A stretch of DNA of 64,000 nt from Tolypothrix campylonemoides VB511288 (lineage in GTDB: Bacteria; Cyanobacteriota; Cyanobacteriia; Cyanobacteriales; Nostocaceae), in the NCBI GenBank assembly GCA_000828075.3, contig JXCB02000039.1:390890-454889 (forward strand). The letters are read 5' to 3'. This document shows positions 49,564-59,298 of the stretch, one piece after another. The number at the start of each line of letters is the position of its first letter. Positions within the stretch are counted from its first letter, which is position 1. Position numbers and translations under genes: made by a program. The notes under the pieces are model-generated. The model searched no databases, was not told where the DNA came from, and saw only the letters and a list, made by a program, of their open reading frames with translations.

Positions 49564-51936
49564 TCATAGGACGGTGGGTTGACTCTGAAGAAAAAAGCCG
49601 GTCGGATCAATCAGGTTCACGGTATTACCAATACCCTCGTTAGCAATAGCTTCAGCGCCATTATTGCTGAAAGTGGTGTTGCTGCCAAGATTAATGGTAT
49701 TGAAATTGCCTTCGATTTCTAGCCCATTCTCACCGTTACCAGCTAAGGTATCCCCAAACAGGCTGACGGTGTTGTTGTCGGTGTTGATATCAAAGCCATC
49801 ATCTACATTGTTGCTGAACACGGAATTGCTGGAAGTCACATAGTTGTTGCTACCTTGATCAATGTTGAATCCATCATTGCCGTTGCCGATGAAGGCGCTG
49901 TTGGTAGCAGAAACAATGTTGCGATCGCCATCAATTTCAAACCCATTCTCACCGTTACCCGCTGTAGTCACTCCAGACAAGCGGAGGGTGTTGGCGTCAG
50001 TGTTGACATCAATACCATCGTTGGTATTGTTGCTGAACACTGAATCGCTGAGGCTGACATTGTTGTTGCCACCTTCATCAATATCCAACCCATCATCACT
50101 ATTGTTGCTGAAGGTGCTGTTGTTAGCAGTGACGGTGTTGCGATTACCATCAATTTCTAAACCTTCCTCACCGTTGCGAGTTACAGTCACATCAGACAAG
50201 CGGACGGTGTTATTGTCGGTGTTGATATCAATACCATCGTCACCATTGTTGCTGAAGATTGAATCACGGAAAGCGACGTTGTTGTTGCCGCCTTCGTCGA
50301 TGTTGAAGCCATCTTCGCCATTGCCAACAAAGCTGCTGTTGCTAGCAGAAACGGTGTTGCGAGTGCCATCAATTTCCAGCCCATTCTCACCGTTGCCCGT
50401 CGTGGTGACTCCAGATAAGATTACGCTATTGCCATCAGTGTTGATATCAATACCATCGTTAGCGTTGTTGCTGAACACTGAATCGTTTAGATTGACATTG
50501 TTATTGCCACCTTCATCAATGTCGAACCCATCATCGCCATTGTTGTTGAAGAAGCTGTTGCTAGCAGTAATGGTGTTGCGAGTGCCATCGATTTCAAACC
50601 CTTCCTCACCGTTACCCGTCGTGGTTACTCCATACAAGCGGACGGTGTTGTTGTCGGTGTTGACATCAATACCATCGTCAGTGTTGTAGCCAAACAGCGA
50701 ATCGCGCAGAGTGACGTTGTTGTTGCCACCTTGATCAATGTTGAAGCCATCACCATTGTTAGTGAAATTGCTGTTACTAACAGTCAGGGTATTGCCAGTG
50801 CCATCAATTTCTAACCCATTCTCACCGTTACCCGTCGTGGTGACTCCAGATAAGCTAACGGTGTTGTTGTCGGTGTTGATATCAATACCATCGTTGGCAT
50901 TGTTGCTAAATATCGAATCATTGAAGCTGACATTGTTGTTGCCACCTTCATCAATGTCGAACCCATCATCGCCATTGTTGTTGAAGAAGCTGTTGCTAGC
51001 AGTAATAGTGTTGCGAGTGCCATCGATTTCAAACCCTTCCTCACCGTTACCCGTCGTAGTGACTCCGAACAGGCGGACGGTGTTGTTGTCGGTGTTGACA
51101 TCAATGCCATCGTCAGTATTGCTGCTAAAGGTCGAATCGATGAGAGTGACGTTGTTGTTGCCACCTTCGTCGATGTTCAAGCCATCTTCGCCATTATTGC
51201 TGAAGAGGCTGTTGCTAGCAACCAGAGTGTTACGAGTGCCATCAATTTCTAAGCCATTCTCACCGTTGCCAGTCGTAGTCACTCCATACAAACTGACGGT
51301 GTTGTTGTCGGTGTTGATATCAATGCCATCGTTAGCATTGTTGCTGAACACTGAATCGCTAAAGCTGACATTGTTGTTGCCACCTTCATCAATGTCAAAT
51401 CCATCATCGCCATTGTTGCTGAAGAGGCTGTTGCTAACATAAACGGTGTTGCGAGTACCATCAATTTCAAAGCCTTCCTCACCGTTGCCAGTGACGGTAA
51501 CTCCAAACAGGTTAATAGTGTTGTCGTTTCCGTTAACATCAATACCATCATCAGGATTGTTTTTGATAACGCTGTTCGTCACTGATAGAGTGCTGTTACT
51601 GCCGACATCAATGCCATCTAAACCGTTGGCAATAGTCAAGCCACTTAGTGCAACATTAGCGTTGTCGATAGAGAAGATGCTAGAGGTGTTGTCGCCGCTG
51701 ATAGTCAGGCTTTCAGCACCAGGTCCACTAATAATAACGTTGCTTGTGATATCAAGTGATTCGGTAAGCTTAATCTCCGAACCAGGCACAAGGTTGAAAA
51801 CAGTTGTGGTTTCTCCACCCTGATTATTAGCTGCGTTAATTACTTCGCGTAGGGTAGTGACACCATCATTAGGATCAATAACGTCTTCTAAGCTATCAAC
51901 AATGAAGGTGTAGGAATTGATGTTGCTGTTTGACAT
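49564..51936 (-). CDS. Right-handed beta-helix repeat protein, nine ~73-residue units
   Basis: 790 residues. A cap (FIVDSLEDVIDPNDGVTTLREVINAAN, about 1-90, CSLREAI-like) is followed by about nine units of about 73 residues. Each unit is three roughly 24-residue rungs: DGIDINTDNNTVSLYGV type, GLEIDGTRNTV type and DGFDIDEGGNNNV type. Units 2-3 and 4-5 resemble each other more than their direct neighbours (DGIDI alternating with DGIDV), implying duplication of two-unit blocks. Asn/Asp-rich and strongly acidic; no signal peptide, so, if secreted, probably by a type I route. Predicted surface or extracellular protein; ligand unknown. Long opposite-strand frames are repeat shadows. Confidence 0.88.
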   Translation of the reverse strand: MSNSNINSYTFIVDSLEDVIDPNDGVTTLREVINAANNQGGETTTVFNLVPGSEIKLTESLDITSNVIISGPGAESLTISGDNTSSIFSIDNANVALSGLTIANGLDGIDVGSNSTLSVTNSVIKNNPDDGIDVNGNDNTINLFGVTVTGNGEEGFEIDGTRNTVYVSNSLFSNNGDDGFDIDEGGNNNVSFSDSVFSNNANDGIDINTDNNTVSLYGVTTTGNGENGLEIDGTRNTLVASNSLFSNNGEDGLNIDEGGNNNVTLIDSTFSSNTDDGIDVNTDNNTVRLFGVTTTGNGEEGFEIDGTRNTITASNSFFNNNGDDGFDIDEGGNNNVSFNDSIFSNNANDGIDINTDNNTVSLSGVTTTGNGENGLEIDGTGNTLTVSNSNFTNNGDGFNIDQGGNNNVTLRDSLFGYNTDDGIDVNTDNNTVRLYGVTTTGNGEEGFEIDGTRNTITASNSFFNNNGDDGFDIDEGGNNNVNLNDSVFSNNANDGIDINTDGNSVILSGVTTTGNGENGLEIDGTRNTVSASNSSFVGNGEDGFNIDEGGNNNVAFRDSIFSNNGDDGIDINTDNNTVRLSDVTVTRNGEEGLEIDGNRNTVTANNSTFSNNSDDGLDIDEGGNNNVSLSDSVFSNNTNDGIDVNTDANTLRLSGVTTAGNGENGFEIDGDRNIVSATNSAFIGNGNDGFNIDQGSNNYVTSSNSVFSNNVDDGFDINTDNNTVSLFGDTLAGNGENGLEIEGNFNTINLGSNTTFSNNGAEAIANEGIGNTVNLIDPTGFFLQSQPTVL

Positions 51937-52997
51937 AGTTTGAAGTTTTCCTTCTTTTTTCTCAAGTGTTCATAGAAGTGCATCAACACTAAAACAAAGC
52001 TTTTCATCTCATTGAGTACTAAGTTCTAGTCCTACAATTTCTTTGACTATTAGGGCTAGAAGTCGTGAAAATTGACCTTAGTTATTTGTACTAAACAAAG
52101 GACAAACCACGGAAAACACACATTTCCGTTTCTTTCCACTTTATTACCTAAAAGTGCAAAGTTCTCAATGAGAATAATCTTTGCATAGATAGATTGAAGC
52201 TTCAGTAGATAGCCTTTTTATTATGGCTATCCTGTACTTTTGAGCAAAGCAAATTCTGCAAAAACTATTTCTTCAAAAGTGTAAGCAGCTTCTACTTATA
52301 TAGGCTAAAGGCATTAGCCTCTAGTCTGGAATTCGCCTAGTGAGAAGCAAACTAGGCAAAGATTATTTACCAAAAATAACGATAGCTGAAATGCTTACAC
52401 AATAATTATTTCGGAGCAGGAACATTTCCATCGGTAACAATCACATGATTTTGCCTCTTGTTGCCTTTGATTCCCTCGCAATGATAGTAGCATTGTTTTC
52501 AACTATCAAGATAGCGTTTACACTAAAAAATCTATAAGTATTTTCTATCCAATTTACTGTAAAAAAGTTTCTGAATTTTACTTAACTCTTCCAAGTTTTA
52601 GTTAAAATAGATTTCCCCCCTTTTTAAGACTTGCCAGTCAGTAAAACCAGAAACAATACCTACGTCCTCAACAGATTTTATTGTTGTTTTTGAAGAATTA
52701 CTTGATACATTAATTGCAATTTTTCATCTATCTAAAGTGATAGTTAATTTTGACGCTTGAAGCAAAAAGTAAAAAACTGTAATGGTTGCAATACTCGAAA
52801 TCAGAAATATGAAAACTAAGCTATAAATCATACCAAATCCGTATCTATAATTCCTCTTTCCCCTAACGACTAGAAGTCATAGCTACACAAATAAAGTCCG
52901 CCAAGCAGGACTTAATAATAAGGGCGTATTTAAATAGAAAGTTGTAACGTAATTGAAGTACGAGGAAGTACGAGGTCGGCGATCGCATCCCTCATTA
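51937..52997. other. Long non-coding stretch upstream of repeat protein
   Basis: About 1 kb of AT-rich sequence with no credible frame. It contains a GCTAAAGGCATTAGC hairpin (about 52303), a CAAATAAAGTCCGCCAAGCAGGACTT hairpin whose stem lies at about 52896-52913, and a duplicated GAAGTACGAG at about 52957-52976. It should include the promoter of the beta-helix gene. Confidence 0.6.
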
Positions 52998-53105
52998 GTT
53001 TGAATGCCTAATAGGGATTCGTGGAAATTGTAACGCAGAACTATGAAATAGTACTGCAGTACTCTAAAGTTTCAATCCCTAATAGGGATTGTTAGAAATT
53101 GTAAC
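52998..53105 (+). CRISPR. Orphan mini-CRISPR: two 37-bp repeats, one 34-bp spacer
   Basis: Repeat 1 (52998-53034) and repeat 2 (53069-53105) share the frame GTTTCAAT...CCTAATAGGGATT...GAAATTGTAAC; repeat 1 is degenerate (about five differences). The spacer is 53035-53068. A further GTTTCAAT-starting degenerate piece begins at 53130 after 24 bases. The sequence class resembles cyanobacterial type III/I-D repeats. No cas gene is in the window. Transcription direction cannot be fixed; the better-conserved repeat lies at the right end. Confidence 0.7.
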
Positions 53106-53448
53106 TTAAAACAAGAAACAAATTGCTTCGTTTCAATACTATTTTCCCTATTCTGTTACTTTGAGAAGAGAAAAATATTATAAAAGCTTCAAACCTAAAA
53201 CGTGAAGTTTATAGACCTGCACACTCATCGCAAGCGTTGAGCATCAGGAGTTGTCAAATTTTCTCGAACTCAAGTCGTAATTGCATATTTGAAATACTAA
53301 TGCTCTGAGTCACCGGATGTAAATATCATTCGCAAGTTAATAGCACATTAAATTTCGTTTAAAGGCAGTAGGTTTCTTAGACGACTCAAAATTTCTACTT
53401 TCTTGCAACAGGTTCTATAACAGTCCGCTTTTGGATTTGTGAAAAAAC

Positions 53449-53482
53449 AAGATCCCCGACTTCTTAAAGAAGTCGGGGATCT
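53449..53482. repeat. Palindromic hairpin repeat, copy 3
   Basis: Arms AGATCCCCGACTTC and GAAGTCGGGGATCT. Stem-preserving differences from copies 1 and 2 (CCCC/GGGG). Confidence 0.88.
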
Positions 53483-53504
53483 GAATAATGCCTTGAGTGA
53501 TAGC

Positions 53505-53557
53505 GTCTTAACTGTCTTAACTGTCTTAACTGTCTGCTTAACTGTCTTAACTGTCCT
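53505..53557. repeat. TTAACTGTC tandem repeat
   Basis: Five copies of TAACTGTCT (9 bases), one with a 3-base GCT insertion, just upstream of the interrupted exported-protein gene. Confidence 0.9.
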
Positions 53558-53656
53558 TGCAAGTTACTAGTAAATATGAGATATTTTTTTTGCAGGTGGA
53601 TGAAGTTGTTGATCTACCTGGAAGAGAACTTAAGAATGTTTGTTGTATTTGGAGCT

Positions 53657-54151
53657 ATGAGCATGAGCAAAAGATTTAACGCTTTGCTAAAGAATTTCTT
53701 TTCTTTTCTAGTGATTCTATTAGCATCTGTTAGTTTATTAACTGCAGTGCCAAGCGTAGCACTAGCGCAGGGATTGAATGAAATAGGTGATTTGGTATTC
53801 TACGAAGGCAACAATTGTACACAAGACATAGTTTTTACTTACAATTCCGAAAAAGCTGCTAATGATAATTGTTAAACATCAGGAACAGCATGTTACGGTG
53901 ATAACGATGAAGCTCGCTCATTATTAATTACAGGATTTGCAAAACCTGGAACTAGGATAAAAGTTTATGATAGTCCTAGTGCAGATACTACTGATGATTA
54001 TGCAGTAATAGACATCAAAGATGATTTGCCACCTGAGGGAGCTTGTGTTGGTACTTTTGAACAAAGCACACAGAAAGCTGGTTTTAGAATCAGTTATGTT
54101 AGCAAAAATGGATTAGATGGAAAGGTTTCTCACGTTACAGTGACACCATAG
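53657..54151 (+). pseudogene. Exported cysteine-containing protein interrupted by one in-frame TAA
   Basis: From ATG 53657: a signal peptide (MSMSKRFNALLKNFFSF … PSVALAQG, cleavage ALA-Q) and a mature part with GDLVFYEGNNCTQDIVFTYN. TAA at 53873-53875 ends the frame, but the same frame continues with good composition (TSGTACYGDNDEARSL … GKVSHVTVTP) to TAG at 54149. CAA at that codon would restore an unbroken protein of about 164 residues with four cysteines. Either a recent nonsense mutation, readthrough or a sequencing error. No named family recognised; the pattern suggests a small secreted beta-sandwich. ATG 53576 is also in frame. Confidence 0.72.
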
Positions 54152-54596
54152 TGTTTTGCTAAGTTCAACCACTCATACAAATCTCTGAGGGGTTTTTCAT
54201 TAATTCACTGAAGTTACTTTACATCTTTTCTCCTTTTTAATCTGCCATCCCAAGCCAACTACCGCTGGGGTGGTTTTATTTTCTCTCGGCACAAATTTTT
54301 CTTGTGTCCCACTTTGCACAAATAAACAACAAAGTGAAAGGCAGTATTTTGCTGTTGAAATGATTGTAAGTTAAATGATTGTAAGCGATCGCTACTTATC
54401 AGCCTTATTGCTCCCCAAGGCAAACGCATCTAATTTGTATGAACCAAATCAAATGAAATTTAAAACTTGTACTTGAACTGTCGGCGCAGCTTGTTCGCTA
54501 TTTTCAATAAAAGAAACTTTAGTCTTGTGTGATGGAATGTGAGTGCCATTTTTTAACTTGAGTCCAAAAAAACACCCACCCCTCCGCGCAGATGAA
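54152..54596. other. Intergenic, nothing certain
   Basis: CCATCCC…TGGGGTGG followed by TTTTATTTT at about 54245-54285 is a weak terminator candidate. The minus-strand frame 54449-54643 is short and overlaps the hydrolase end; not supported. Confidence 0.5.
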
Positions 54597-56354
54597 TCAA
54601 GATGGTGGTACGACAGGTAATAAAATTTGCGATGAACTCTCACCCCCGCAACTCACCATCAATGTGATAATTTCAGCATCTATACCGAACGCTGAATTAT
54701 TGCCAGGATTGATTGCATAAGCGGGGAAACACGCTGCACTCAAACTCAAACGCAAGGCATGACTTATCGAAATTTTCGCACAAGTTGCCTGCAATTGAAT
54801 TGTTCTTTTGACGCGATGAGTTCCTTGTTGGCAACGAAGATAACCTTGAGTGAAATTGTAGACTCGCCCATCAGGGTAAACCTCTGACAGCACTGCACAT
54901 AAATCATAACTGGGTTTGTCGGACATACAATAGACTTCAACCACAACATCACCCGCCAGAGACAGATCTGTTTCTAAGGGTTCAGTCGTATAAGTTAAAA
55001 CATCTGAACGGCAATCGATATGCGTTCTCTCAAAACAACCGGCAGGAATTCCAGCATGACCACCTAATGATGGAACGGGTCGCCAAGGGTCATGAACTAA
55101 TACGTCATCGGTGGAAGTTTCCGGACAAGTTGTGGTGAGAATGCCTTCGCCTTCGCTGATACTAGCAAGTCCAGTGGTTGACAAAAAATACGATAGCGTA
55201 TCTCCTTCGGAGACGCTACGCGAACGCGTAGCGTCTCCGTTCGGCGTTCGCGCAGCGCTGCTGCTTTCAGCAGATCGCCCGTTTAATTTAAATAAAGTGG
55301 GAAACCCTTGCCATAAGTTACTTCCCATTTCAAATAGCCAAACAGGCAACTCATTGAGTAATCCTGTATCCACACCTTTAAGGAACTGGTCAAACCAGCA
55401 TAATTGCATCCTATCAACAGGACTCCCCGCGTTGACACCAAAGTCAACGGCACCGGCTTTCCGGTTCCAAGGCAAATGCGCCCAAGGTCCGACTAACAGT
55501 TGTTGTCGGTATGCGCTTCTTGCCGCCATATCCTTATATAAATTTAGAGTGCCGCGCAGATACGTATCAAACCATCCCCCAATGTGGAACATGGGCAAAT
55601 CAACATTTTTGAGGTGTGTTTTCGGGGAAAGTTTTTTCCAGTATTCATCAGGTTGAGAATGTGCCAACCATTCGCGATAAAACGAGTCTGGGGCAAAATT
55701 CTTCAAGATTTCTGGATCAGTGGGAATTGGATCATGTAAAGGCAGATGGCGCGAAGCCGCAAGAAGCGCTTGATAAGCGTTTTTATCTTTTTGTAAACGG
55801 GCGGTTTCTGTAGCTAATTGAATTGCCCAAGCAAGATTACTTTGTAAGCAGAAAGCGCCTCCTTCATAAGCCCAATCTGTATACAAATCATAGCCAATCA
55901 TAGCGGGGCAAATTGTTTTTAGGGCGCTTGGTTTGGCAGCAGCAGCATATAGTTGAGTCATTCCTTGATAGGAAAAGCCATACATCCCCACATTGCCATT
56001 ACTTCCTGGTAGATTTGCTGCCCAGTTTACTGTATATTCTCCATCTTCAATTTCGTGGGCAAAGAGTTTGAATTCTCCTTGTGATGTACCGCGTCCCCGG
56101 ACATCTTGAATAACCACGATGTAGCCGTGGGCGGCGTACCAAGTAGGATGGGCGTAGACAACAGTAGAGGCGATCGCCCTACCATAGGGTTGTCGCATTA
56201 ATAACACGGGAAATTCGCCTTCAGTATCGGGGCGGTAGATGTCTGCATCCAATCGCACACCATCACGTGTCAGCATGGATGCGGTTTGTTTGGGATGAAC
56301 TTTGTGCATGGCATGAGTAAAAGATAGTTTCGCGCCAAGTCGCAAAGACGCCAA
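54597..56354 (-). CDS. CocE/NonD-family serine hydrolase with in-frame repeat
   Basis: 585 residues. Alpha/beta-hydrolase (peptidase S15/CocE type): MLTRDGVRLDADIYRPDTEGEFPVLL, IQDVRGRGTSQGEF, nucleophile elbow GFSYQGM (about 143-149) and a likely catalytic His/Asp region FHIGGWFDTYL. The C-terminal jelly-roll (DLSLAGDVVVEVYCMSDKPSYDLCAVLSEV) is typical. Family members cleave esters, amides or acyl peptides. Odd: residues about 365-386 (SSAARTPNGDATRSRSVSEGD) translate a palindromic repeat (55195-55260) inserted in frame between the two domains, a loop that may be tolerated. The true start may be M15 or M27; the first 14 residues lie beside a repeat (56378-56420). Confidence 0.88.
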   Translation of the reverse strand: MASLRLGAKLSFTHAMHKVHPKQTASMLTRDGVRLDADIYRPDTEGEFPVLLMRQPYGRAIASTVVYAHPTWYAAHGYIVVIQDVRGRGTSQGEFKLFAHEIEDGEYTVNWAANLPGSNGNVGMYGFSYQGMTQLYAAAAKPSALKTICPAMIGYDLYTDWAYEGGAFCLQSNLAWAIQLATETARLQKDKNAYQALLAASRHLPLHDPIPTDPEILKNFAPDSFYREWLAHSQPDEYWKKLSPKTHLKNVDLPMFHIGGWFDTYLRGTLNLYKDMAARSAYRQQLLVGPWAHLPWNRKAGAVDFGVNAGSPVDRMQLCWFDQFLKGVDTGLLNELPVWLFEMGSNLWQGFPTLFKLNGRSAESSSAARTPNGDATRSRSVSEGDTLSYFLSTTGLASISEGEGILTTTCPETSTDDVLVHDPWRPVPSLGGHAGIPAGCFERTHIDCRSDVLTYTTEPLETDLSLAGDVVVEVYCMSDKPSYDLCAVLSEVYPDGRVYNFTQGYLRCQQGTHRVKRTIQLQATCAKISISHALRLSLSAACFPAYAINPGNNSAFGIDAEIITLMVSCGGESSSQILLPVVPPS

Positions 56355-56443
56355 TAAAAAGTTTGCGCCTTTGCGACGCCAGTCGCCTGCGGAGGGAAAC
56401 CCTCCTGCAGCGCTGGCTGGTCTTAGCGCGAAATTTAAAACCT

Positions 56444-56899
56444 TTAATACGGCATTAACCGATCCACTCTCCCTAACACCGCCATATCTTCCTCATCCAA
56501 CTCCACTGGTATACCACTACGAATCAATTCCGAAAAATCTTCATTAGGAACCATAAAAGTCAGCGTATATAACCGACTAGAACCAGTATTTTTAATCAAA
56601 TGAGTGCCAGTAGGAGGAACTAACAAACTATCTCCAGCTTTAATTGGCACACTTTTGCCGTCACAAATTGCGGTTCCTTCTCCTTTAAGGACAAAAAACA
56701 TTTCTACCGCCCATTGATGTCGGTTTGGCGGTGTTTTACCATCAACATCAAAAATTTCTACGCAACAAGTCAAAGAAGTATTTGCACTTGCAGTATCGAA
56801 GATAATTGCCAAGCGATTTGTGTCATTGGGACTGATACGATATACTTGGTAATCTTTAGGAGACTTGACAACGGGAATTACACAACTAGTGGTACGCAT
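56444..56899 (-). CDS. Cupin-domain protein (151 aa)
   Basis: Single cupin barrel: PPNRHQWAVEMFFVLKGEGTAIC (motif 1) and VPPTGTHLIKNTG (motif 2), followed by a conserved C-terminal helix region. ATG 56899; an AAGGAGATAA ribosome-binding site lies just upstream. It lies between the CocE hydrolase and the isochorismatase-like gene, all on the minus strand, so probably part of the same catabolic group; as a cupin it could be a ring-opening dioxygenase or a sensor. Confidence 0.85.
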   Translation of the reverse strand: MRTTSCVIPVVKSPKDYQVYRISPNDTNRLAIIFDTASANTSLTCCVEIFDVDGKTPPNRHQWAVEMFFVLKGEGTAICDGKSVPIKAGDSLLVPPTGTHLIKNTGSSRLYTLTFMVPNEDFSELIRSGIPVELDEEDMAVLGRVDRLMPY

Positions 56900-57021
56900 T
56901 ATTTATCTCCTTATATGTCTTACTTATAAAAGTTCTAAGTTGCGATTCCTGAGTTTTGAGGTGTCAGTTGTTCGTTGCATGATTAAATAGTAACTAACAA
57001 ACAAGTAACTAACAAACAGGA

Positions 57022-57801
57022 CTACTCAGCATTTTGTTCAAGTGCTACTGAAATCGCTTGGGAATCGGTGACAAAGCCAAAGCACTGCTTGACGTTGTAG
57101 AGTGTCGCCAGCCAACAATAATCAGGAGAAGTTGTGGCGGTACAATCTTTGACTAACAAGCAGTCATATCCTAAGAAGTTAGCATCTTGCAAGGAAGCCA
57201 TCACACATTGGTCAGCATTGACACCTGTAAAAAATAGTGTCGTTCTTCCCAGGTTCCGCAGGATACTATCTAGGGGTGTATCCCAGAAACCACTCATGCG
57301 ATACTTATCCACACGAATATCTTGGGGTAGTTGTGCAAGTTCATCTACCACCGCCGCCGCCCAACTACCCGCCATGAGTACTTTAGCACCGTTACTAGGC
57401 AGTGGATCGCCCAAGCCAACGCCTTCACCTGTGGGGTTGTAGACGTGAAGTACACTAGCACTAATATTGAGTAAGTCGGGACGGTTTCCCCAATTAATCC
57501 AGATTACGGGCACACCCTTTTCCCGGAGTAGAGGTAATAAGTTTTGTAAAGGTTCAATGGGTTTTCTTGCTGGGGTGACATCCACGCCAATATGCGCTAA
57601 CCAGCCATCAGGATGGCAGAAGTCGTTTTGCATATCAATAACGAGGATGGCAGCTTTTGCCAAGTCAAGGCGCAGAGTTTTGGTTTCTGTTGATAAGATA
57701 ACGGGTTGTGGGGTCTGGGGAGGACGAGTGATATCTGCAAACGTATGGTTTACCGCCCATGCGTTTGGTGCAATTCCTAAATTCCGAAGAGGTAGATTCA
57801 T
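57022..57801 (-). CDS. Isochorismatase-like cysteine hydrolase
   Basis: 259 residues. Catalytic triad typical of the family: Asp in AILVIDMQNDFCHPDGW, Lys in the middle segment (DKYRMSGFWDTPLD) and Cys in FTGVNADQCVMASLQDA, plus the cis-peptide-region GVNADQC. Members hydrolyse amides such as N-carbamoylsarcosine, ureidoacrylate, biuret or nicotinamide. Divergent from the amidohydrolase gene (83-base gap), suggesting shared control. Substrate inferred to be a small amide or carbamoyl compound. Confidence 0.9.
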   Translation of the reverse strand: MNLPLRNLGIAPNAWAVNHTFADITRPPQTPQPVILSTETKTLRLDLAKAAILVIDMQNDFCHPDGWLAHIGVDVTPARKPIEPLQNLLPLLREKGVPVIWINWGNRPDLLNISASVLHVYNPTGEGVGLGDPLPSNGAKVLMAGSWAAAVVDELAQLPQDIRVDKYRMSGFWDTPLDSILRNLGRTTLFFTGVNADQCVMASLQDANFLGYDCLLVKDCTATTSPDYCWLATLYNVKQCFGFVTDSQAISVALEQNAE

Positions 57802-57884
57802 AAGATTCCAATACCCAACACCATTCTTTATTTTGTAGCTTGAAAATCTCCTGAACGTTTCATTACTTAATCAAGGTTAAAATC

Positions 57885-59282
57885 ATGAACTTTACTATCC
57901 AAAATGTTTTGATTGTGACTGTTGATGACTATGCAACCGTAGATGTGCAGGTTGTAGACGGGACAATTACCGCTATTGCACCCGGTTTAGAGGTTGTCGG
58001 TACAGCAATTAACGGTGAAAATAAACTCCTCCTACCAGGATTTTTTAACGCCCACACCCACTCCTCGGAAATGTGGCAACGGGGAGCGATCCCACCTTTT
58101 CCATTAGAATTATGGCTAGCTGAACTCTATGATTTTGTCCCCCTCGATACAGAAAAAGTTTACCTGAGTGCTTTGGGAACGGCAGTAGAAACTTTACTGA
58201 CTGGTGGTACAAGTGTCGTAGATCATCTCGTCCTTATTCCAGGCAAAGAGTTAGAAACAATTGCTACCGCCGTTCGCGCTTATAGAGAAGTTGGCATTCG
58301 CGCTTTTGTCTCCCCCCTGATTCAAGATGAATCCCTCAGCGCTGGGATACCATCTGGAGAAACCGAACAAAATCACGAGCCTTATTTTCGCTCAACACAA
58401 GCTACACTGGATTTGATAGAAGAAGCCGTGAGGCAGTTTCATCGCCCGGATGAGGGTGTGAGTATTTTAGTTGCGCCTACGGGAATACAATTGTGTTCTG
58501 ATGCTTTGTTTGAGGGGTGTAGTGAGTTAAGCAACAAGTACAATCTTTGCCGTCACTCGCACTTACTGGAAACCAAAGCGCAAGAAAAATTAGCCCAAGA
58601 AAAATACGGGTGTAGTGCAGTTGAACATCTCAAGCGTATTGGTTATTTGAGCGATCGCACGTCTCTTGCTCATTGCGTCCATTTGACTGACACTGATATT
58701 GCCATCCTAGCCGAAACCAAATCCACAGTTGTCCATAACCCCTTAAGTAACTTGCGTTTGGGTAGTGGCATCGCTCCCATTTTGAAATATTCTCAAGCTG
58801 GAGTCAACGTGACTTTTGGTTGTGATGGCGCATCAAGCAATGACTCGCAAGACTTACTAGAAGCCATCAAAATCGGTTCACTGCTGCATAACATCACAGA
58901 TTTAGATTATCAGCACTGGATTACACCTCGTCAAGCGGTGGAGATGGCATCTTTGGGTGGTGCAAAGGGGTTAAACATGGCTGACAAACTCGGTTCTCTC
59001 ACCGTTGGTAAAAAAGCCGATTTGGTGATGTATGACCTCACCAGCTTATCACTCTTACCGCGTACAGACCCCATCGGTTTATTAATTCTCGGTCGTCCCA
59101 GCAATGTTGTACACAGTGCGTGGGTGAATGGCAAGCAGGTAGTCGCTGATGGTAAAGTGACTACTATTAATGTGGATGACTTGCGGCAAGAACTATTCAA
59201 TCACAGTCAATGGCATACAAAGCGCAAGTCTGGGACTGTTGCTGAAATTGAAGCTCATTATCGTGCAGTGATGGGTTTGTAA
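57885..59282 (+). CDS. Amidohydrolase (TrzA/AtzB/guanine-deaminase-like)
   Basis: 465 residues. Metal-dependent TIM-barrel deaminase/chlorohydrolase: HxH motif in GFFNAHTHSSEMWQRG, later ligand histidines CRHSHLLETKAQ and AHCVHLTD, metal aspartate in FGCDGASSNDSQD, and the C-terminal beta-domain GKKADLVMYDL. It belongs to the group of 8-oxoguanine, N-isopropylammelide and s-triazine deaminases; exact substrate unknown. Divergent from the isochorismatase-like gene. Together with CocE and cupin it forms a likely nitrogen-compound degradation cluster. Confidence 0.9.
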   Translation: MNFTIQNVLIVTVDDYATVDVQVVDGTITAIAPGLEVVGTAINGENKLLLPGFFNAHTHSSEMWQRGAIPPFPLELWLAELYDFVPLDTEKVYLSALGTAVETLLTGGTSVVDHLVLIPGKELETIATAVRAYREVGIRAFVSPLIQDESLSAGIPSGETEQNHEPYFRSTQATLDLIEEAVRQFHRPDEGVSILVAPTGIQLCSDALFEGCSELSNKYNLCRHSHLLETKAQEKLAQEKYGCSAVEHLKRIGYLSDRTSLAHCVHLTDTDIAILAETKSTVVHNPLSNLRLGSGIAPILKYSQAGVNVTFGCDGASSNDSQDLLEAIKIGSLLHNITDLDYQHWITPRQAVEMASLGGAKGLNMADKLGSLTVGKKADLVMYDLTSLSLLPRTDPIGLLILGRPSNVVHSAWVNGKQVVADGKVTTINVDDLRQELFNHSQWHTKRKSGTVAEIEAHYRAVMGL

Positions 59283-59298
59283 AACGCGGGAAAGTGGG

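Noticed and set aside
49862-51823. Several long plus-strand frames opposite the beta-helix protein
   Set aside because: Low-complexity Ser/Pro/Leu/Val sequence created by the repeats; no ribosome-binding site.
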